Source: Erigeron canadensis (taxonomy: Eukaryota; Streptophyta; Magnoliopsida; Asterales; Asteraceae). Taken from it: a stretch of DNA of 64,000 nucleotides. Below are positions 59,431 to 64,000 of the stretch, one piece after another; the stretch's first letter is position 1, and every line of letters begins with the position of its first letter. Location of the stretch: the NCBI RefSeq assembly GCF_010389155.1, contig NC_057761.1, forward strand, positions 53,070,587 through 53,134,586. Reading direction: 5' to 3'. The translations under genes and the position numbers were made by a program. Below the pieces are notes generated by a model. The model worked only from the letters and a program-made list of their open reading frames with translations, ran no database searches and was not told the DNA's origin.

Positions 59431-59609
59431 TCTATCTATTATATAAATAAACAAAATTTTGATTACATCATTATTTTTAGAAAAAACTTTATTTGGCATT
59501 TTTAGATTCTTTCTTATTAATAATCTTTTTTATATAATTATATTTATGACATCATATTAAATTTAATCCCCCATTAAAAAGTTTATTAAAAATAGCCAAA
59601 CTTAATGTA

Positions 59610-59650
<41 letters not shown>

Positions 59651-59826
59651 AAGATTATTTATACTAACATTTTTTTAGAATTAAATCTTATTTCGAAAAA
59701 CATGTGTTACGTCATTCATTATACTTATTTTAGTTTTGTTTTCATAAATTATGCCTCGTTTTTAGTAGGTATATAAAAATAATTTTTCTTTGATTTGCCC
59801 GCGTAATATACGAGTTACTAAGCTAA
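59431..59826 (+). mobile_element. Small Helitron-like element, 396 bp
   Basis: TC start (TCTATCTATTATATAA) after an A. The CTAA end (59823-59826) is followed by T. A weak hairpin CGTA/TACG (59802-59812) lies about 10 bp before the end. It contains a TA microsatellite. The stem is short, so the call is moderate. Confidence 0.5.
59615..59646. repeat. (TA)n microsatellite
   Basis: Pure TA run of about 32 bp inside the small Helitron-like element. Confidence 0.95.
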
Positions 59827-60003
59827 TTTACTTTAAATTTTACAGTAATACTTATTTATTTTAGAAAAATTAAATAACTAATTAACTATACACCAATTTC
59901 CAACGTCATGTCAATCTGATTTAAAATAGTTTCTTTTGTCTTGATAATCATCATCATTATTTCTGATTTAAAATATTTCTTTTATTTCTGTGAATATTTT
60001 TAG

Positions 60004-61077
60004 GGGAAAATTACACTTTTGGTCATTGAAATTGGTACGTTTTTCTTTTTTAGTTACTAAACTTCAAAAATTGTAAATTATACACTGAACTTGTCACTTT
60101 TTTTCACTGTGCCCAGTTTCGTTAGTTTTGCTCCGTTAAGTTGCACAGATTCGTTAGTTTTTTTTTCACTTTTCGTCCTTTCAATTATTCCATAACTAAA
60201 ATCAATAATCGACAAACTTCAGTGATGAAAAGTGTAATTTACCTAATTTTTTTTTATATATACCTCATTCGTCCAATTTTAAATGTTATTATTTTGATTT
60301 TTTCTTAATATTTTTACTTTTAACTTTGACTCTAAACATTTTTATTTATAACATATAGTAGTTGGTGTAAATTTTATCAATGAAAAATATATTTAAAAAT
60401 TAGTTCATTATTATATGTTTTATAACAAATTTATATAACATAGACAAAAATATTTATAGTTAAATCATAAGGCGTTATAGATTATCAGAAAAACCTACAA
60501 CACGTTACTTCAGATAAACATTACAATATCTTATTTTTATTTTCGTTTATTAATAGTTAATAAAATGAATTAAGAAAAACTATATAAGTTTATATATCAC
60601 AAAAAAAAATTACAGTTAAAGTAGACATAAGAAGACTCGAAATTCAAACATAGTCACTAAATAAATCTATCTTTATAAATAAAAATTTCAATAACAATTA
60701 TTTCATCATCGTTAAAAAAAAAACAATTATTTCAACTAATCTAACTACTGTATAACAAATAGAAAGTAACTGTAAACATAAAAAATTTGTTTCAAGACAT
60801 AATAAATGAATATGTATTTTCACTAATCGGCCAAAACAATATATAAAACCTGAAGTTGGACCGATCATCGATTTTAGTTATGGAATAATGGGAAGGATGA
60901 AAAGTGAATGAAAATTAACGAATCTGGGCAAGTTAACGGGGAAAAACTAACAAAGTTGACGCAGTGACCAAAAATGAAAAAAAGTGACAAGTTCAGTGTA
61001 TAATTTGCAATTTTTTAAGTTTAGTAACTAAAAGTGAAAAATGTGTCAAGTTCAGGGACCAAAAGTGTAATTTTCCC
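60004..61077. mobile_element. Mutator-like element (MULE), 1,074 bp, non-autonomous
   Basis: Long inverted repeats of about 230 bp begin GGGAAAATTACACTTTTGGT and end GTGTAATTTTCCC. The 9-bp target duplication TATTTTTAG is perfect (59995-60003 and 61078-61086). Long TIRs plus a 9-bp duplication are the hallmark of Mutator elements. The interior is AT-rich with no transposase. Confidence 0.9.
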
Positions 61078-61460
61078 TATTTTTAGACTTAATTAACTAC
61101 TGGAGTAACATTTTTGTTATTTTATTTTTAGACTTAATCCTTCTTCCGGTCATTAAACCGACAAAATCAGGTAACAACCGTTACCTTTTTTTCCAGCAAT
61201 TCCATGGGACCCACACTTAAAAAAAACCAACCACCTCTGCCATCACCTACCGTCCCACTACCACTATTTGTGCTTACCTGGCTGAATATCCGCCGTCGAT
61301 CCTCTTATTCCCTCGAATCCTAATCATTTACCTTTTCATTATATCTTCAAAAACACCCCTTAAACTTTCCACATCTTTACACTTAACCAACTTATCACTC
61401 TCTCTCTCTCTCTTCTTCAGCCAAATCAGCCCTTCATGCAACCACTGCAAAGTCCACATC

Positions 61461-61467
61461 TATATAA
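61461..61467 (+). promoter_or_regulatory. Possible TATA box of the hydrolase gene
   Basis: TATATAA lies 120 bp before the ATG at 61581, after a CT-rich tract (61398-61424) common in plant core promoters. This is motif and position evidence only. Confidence 0.4.
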
Positions 61468-61580
61468 TTCACACTCTAAAAAACACACATAGATATAGAT
61501 TAGATATATACATACACTTATTCTCTCTATCACACACGCACACAATTATGAGCAGAAACTGAGAAGTGCATAATTGAGCG

Positions 61581-62410
61581 ATGGATGACGTCAACGGCGC
61601 GGTGCCGCCGTACGCCGGAGTACGATTTTCCGGCAGCGGAAATGTTCCGAGAGCATCATCGATGACGGAGGATTGGCGGTTTCATGTCACGGAGTTTGCG
61701 AAAGGAGTGGCGGAATTGAGCGTTGAGTTTGGGAAAGGATGTAGAGATGTAGTGAAACAGAGTATATTGAGAGATGATTCATTTATAGTACGGAATCTCA
61801 GTGGTCCGTGTAAATCGGCGTGTGTGAAATTGAAGTTTTTGAATCAGTATTTACCTGAAGATCGTGATCCGATGCATTCGTGGAGTGTCATTTCCTTCGT
61901 TTTCGCCGTTGTTCTTGCAGGTAATTCTGGTTCCGTTTTGTTAGAGATTTTCATTTTTTACTGTAGTGTATATATATATACACATGTGTGTGTACATATA
62001 TCTAAATCTATCAATATCTATCTACATCTACATATATGAATATAAATATAGATATATAGGAATTGAAAGGATAAACGATTGTTGATTATGATATATCTAT
62101 ATAATATAATATGATGTGATATAATACAATAACAATAACCATTATATTATAATTATAGTTTTATATAAAATTGATCTGGAATTCTGGATCAGACTTTTTG
62201 TTGAGATGATGAATATCCTCTTGTGTATTTTTTAAAATTATATTTATACTTATTTTGATTAAAAAATAGTTACATAATCTTGATTCACTCTCTATATATA
62301 GTCTTATTTATTTATTTCTATCTATGATTTTATATTCATGTGTAAGTTACAGATATGCTAAGCTCAACATCTAGACTTATTGTTAATATAGTGATGATTT
62401 TGATTGGGCA

Positions 62411-62452
<42 letters not shown>

Positions 62453-63983
62453 GCCACACTTGGATATAGCCTTTCTGCGGTGGCTTGTGGCAGTGCAGTG
62501 GCCAGAAAGTGACTAATGGTGACCGACAGTGATGTAAGGAGGGGGTGGTGTAAGGGATGGTGTTTGGTAACATGGATATGACGAAATGTGAGGTGGTGTT
62601 TAATTTTTGTGGTATATGCTTTATATAAATGCATAGATATCGATAACTGTAGTAGTATGTATAGATGTTGATGAGATGGATATTTATTGGTTATTTTCAT
62701 TATTTATTAACTTTTGCTGCAACTTTGTATTGAAAGATTGAAATTTGTCATTCCTGTTGTTGATCTTGATGTTGTAGTTGCTTGTGAATGTAATACATCA
62801 GAATTTAAAATGTCTAAAAGTTGATGGAGAGAAATGGAAATGGTAAGACCTAATAAACTAAATTTCCGTTTCAAATGATGACTTCACTAAGCATTTAAAT
62901 CTTTAGCATTATGAACTAAGTCTGTGTGGCTGACTTACTGAATTAGCTATTTAGCTCAGCTGATTGTTTTTTTTTTTTTTTTTAAATTTTTCTATATAAG
63001 CTAAGTGTTTGATTTAGACGTAGATTTGTTAATTATTTTCCAGATACCTGCTTTCGTGCTTCTCGTTTATGTACTTGATTTCGATGTTGCGGTTGCATGT
63101 GAATATACAAACTTTATAAAATTGATGAAGTGGAATTTGACAAACTACACTATATATAAACTTTAGAATAATTCAATATTTTAATAGCTGGAAAATATGT
63201 TAAGCGTTGAAGGTTCTGATTTGATTGTGATCTATACACACACACATACATAAATATTACGGATTAGCAGGGTATTAATTAATATCGTTCCCTAAACTTC
63301 TGCCTTCTGGAAGTTTAGTGGATAATATGGTAGCCTCTGAATATTTTTTGTTTTAACATGTGTGTATTTCAAGAAAGTTACTGTATTAAATATCTCACCG
63401 TCAGTGCTCAACTATATGCAGTTCTGATTGCAACTTCTGAAACTGATACAACCCCTCCCATGATACAAAAATTGTACATGCATCCTCCCAATGCTACTCG
63501 TATACTATTACCGGATGGCAGACACTTGGCTTACCTAGAGCAAGGGGTTCCATCTGAGAGGGCTCGATTTACTCTGGTCATATCACATTCTTTCCTTTCA
63601 TCACGACTTGCAGGTAGACATTTAATACAAGTGATAACCTCTACAAAATCCTCTCATTGGAACTATTAGAAAAGTAGAAATGATGAGAAAAGATAGATTT
63701 GCATAATTTATTATCTCTCATTTTTTTTATATATTTAAAATAGGAATACCTGGGATTAAGGCTTCACTACTCGAAGAATTTGGTGTTCGTTTGGTTACAT
63801 ATGATCTTCCTGGGTTTGGGGAAAGTGATCCTCATCCTGGCAGGACCCTTGAGTCTTCAGCAATGGACATGTTGTACTTATCATATGCTGTGCATATAAC
63901 TGACAAGTTCTGGGTGGTTGGACACTCTGGCGGAAGCTTACATACATGGGCTGCACTTAAGTATATTCCAGATAGAGTTGCAG
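61581..63983 (+). CDS. Membrane-anchored alpha/beta-hydrolase, 5' part (runs off the window)
   Basis: Exons 61581-61920, 63422-63613 and 63744-63983 (all joins phase 1) give the first 257 residues. The last donor is at 63984, and the gene continues beyond the window. The ATG at 61581 opens MDDVNGAVPPYAG. Residues 101-118 (WSVISFVFAVVLA plus VLIATS across intron 1) form one hydrophobic membrane segment, so the enzyme domain is probably tethered. A beta-strand with ISHSFLSSR stands where the oxyanion HG motif usually is. RLVTYDLPGFGESDPH is the classic loop after strand 4, and GHSGGS holds the nucleophile Ser239. The acid and histidine must lie in the missing part. Family members are esterases or lipases, and the substrate cannot be read from sequence. 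Intron 1 is 1.5 kb. Confidence 0.85.
62415..62450. repeat. (TA)n microsatellite in hydrolase intron 1
   Basis: About 36 bp of uninterrupted TA repeat, the longest such run in the window. Confidence 0.95.
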
Positions 63984-64000
63984 GTATATTCTGCATTTTT

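Overview
The window looks like nuclear DNA of a flowering plant. It has AT-rich spacers, genes split by GT-AG introns, a chloroplast RNA-binding protein, a PPR protein, plant-type RNase H-RBR ubiquitin ligases, and a dense layer of plant transposons (Ty3/Gypsy, Helitron, MULE, hAT, SINE, MITE). A eudicot, possibly Asteraceae, fits the overall style, but the sequence alone does not prove this.

Layout. 0-4.9 kb: repeat-rich spacer ending in a terminal-inverted-repeat (TIR) element next to the first gene. 4.9-31.0 kb: a same-strand tandem array of four RNase H-like/RBR E3 ubiquitin ligase genes (called RBR1-RBR4 here), each with three exons and identical intron phases. Their introns and spacers hold SINEs, MITEs, a foldback element and, at 20.1-22.3 kb, Helitrons nested inside one another. 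32.4-33.8 kb: an intronless P-class PPR gene. 36.7-38.6 kb: a four-exon chloroplast RNA-binding protein (two RRMs, minus strand). 39-46.8 kb: transposon cluster. It includes a hAT inside a SINE, a long inverted-repeat element carrying a 378-bp copy of the nearby PPR gene's 3' end, and a Helitron carrying a broken RPA1-like gene. 47.7-57.1 kb: a hAT-like element split by a full-length 8.9-kb Ty3/Gypsy retrotransposon with 2-kb LTRs, a 5-bp target duplication and a broken pol. 57-61.1 kb: foldback element, SINE, small Helitron and a MULE with a perfect 9-bp target duplication. 61.6 kb to the end: the 5' part of a membrane-anchored alpha/beta-hydrolase gene that runs off the window.

How the genes relate. 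The four RBR genes are paralogues from tandem duplication and differ mostly at the N terminus and in intron size. All keep the catalytic RING2 cysteine. All lack a recognisable complete set of RNase H acidic residues, so that domain is probably a binding fold rather than a nuclease. The PPR, RRM and hydrolase genes are single-copy housekeeping-type genes with no visible functional tie to the array.

The strongest unusual signal is the PPR fragment at 43.2 kb. It is collinear with its donor at a constant offset of 9,750 bp and is flanked by 114-bp direct repeats with about the same divergence as the copy itself. This points to one template-switching event. Exon joins were placed by eye from splice consensus and paralogue comparison; no search or alignment program was run.
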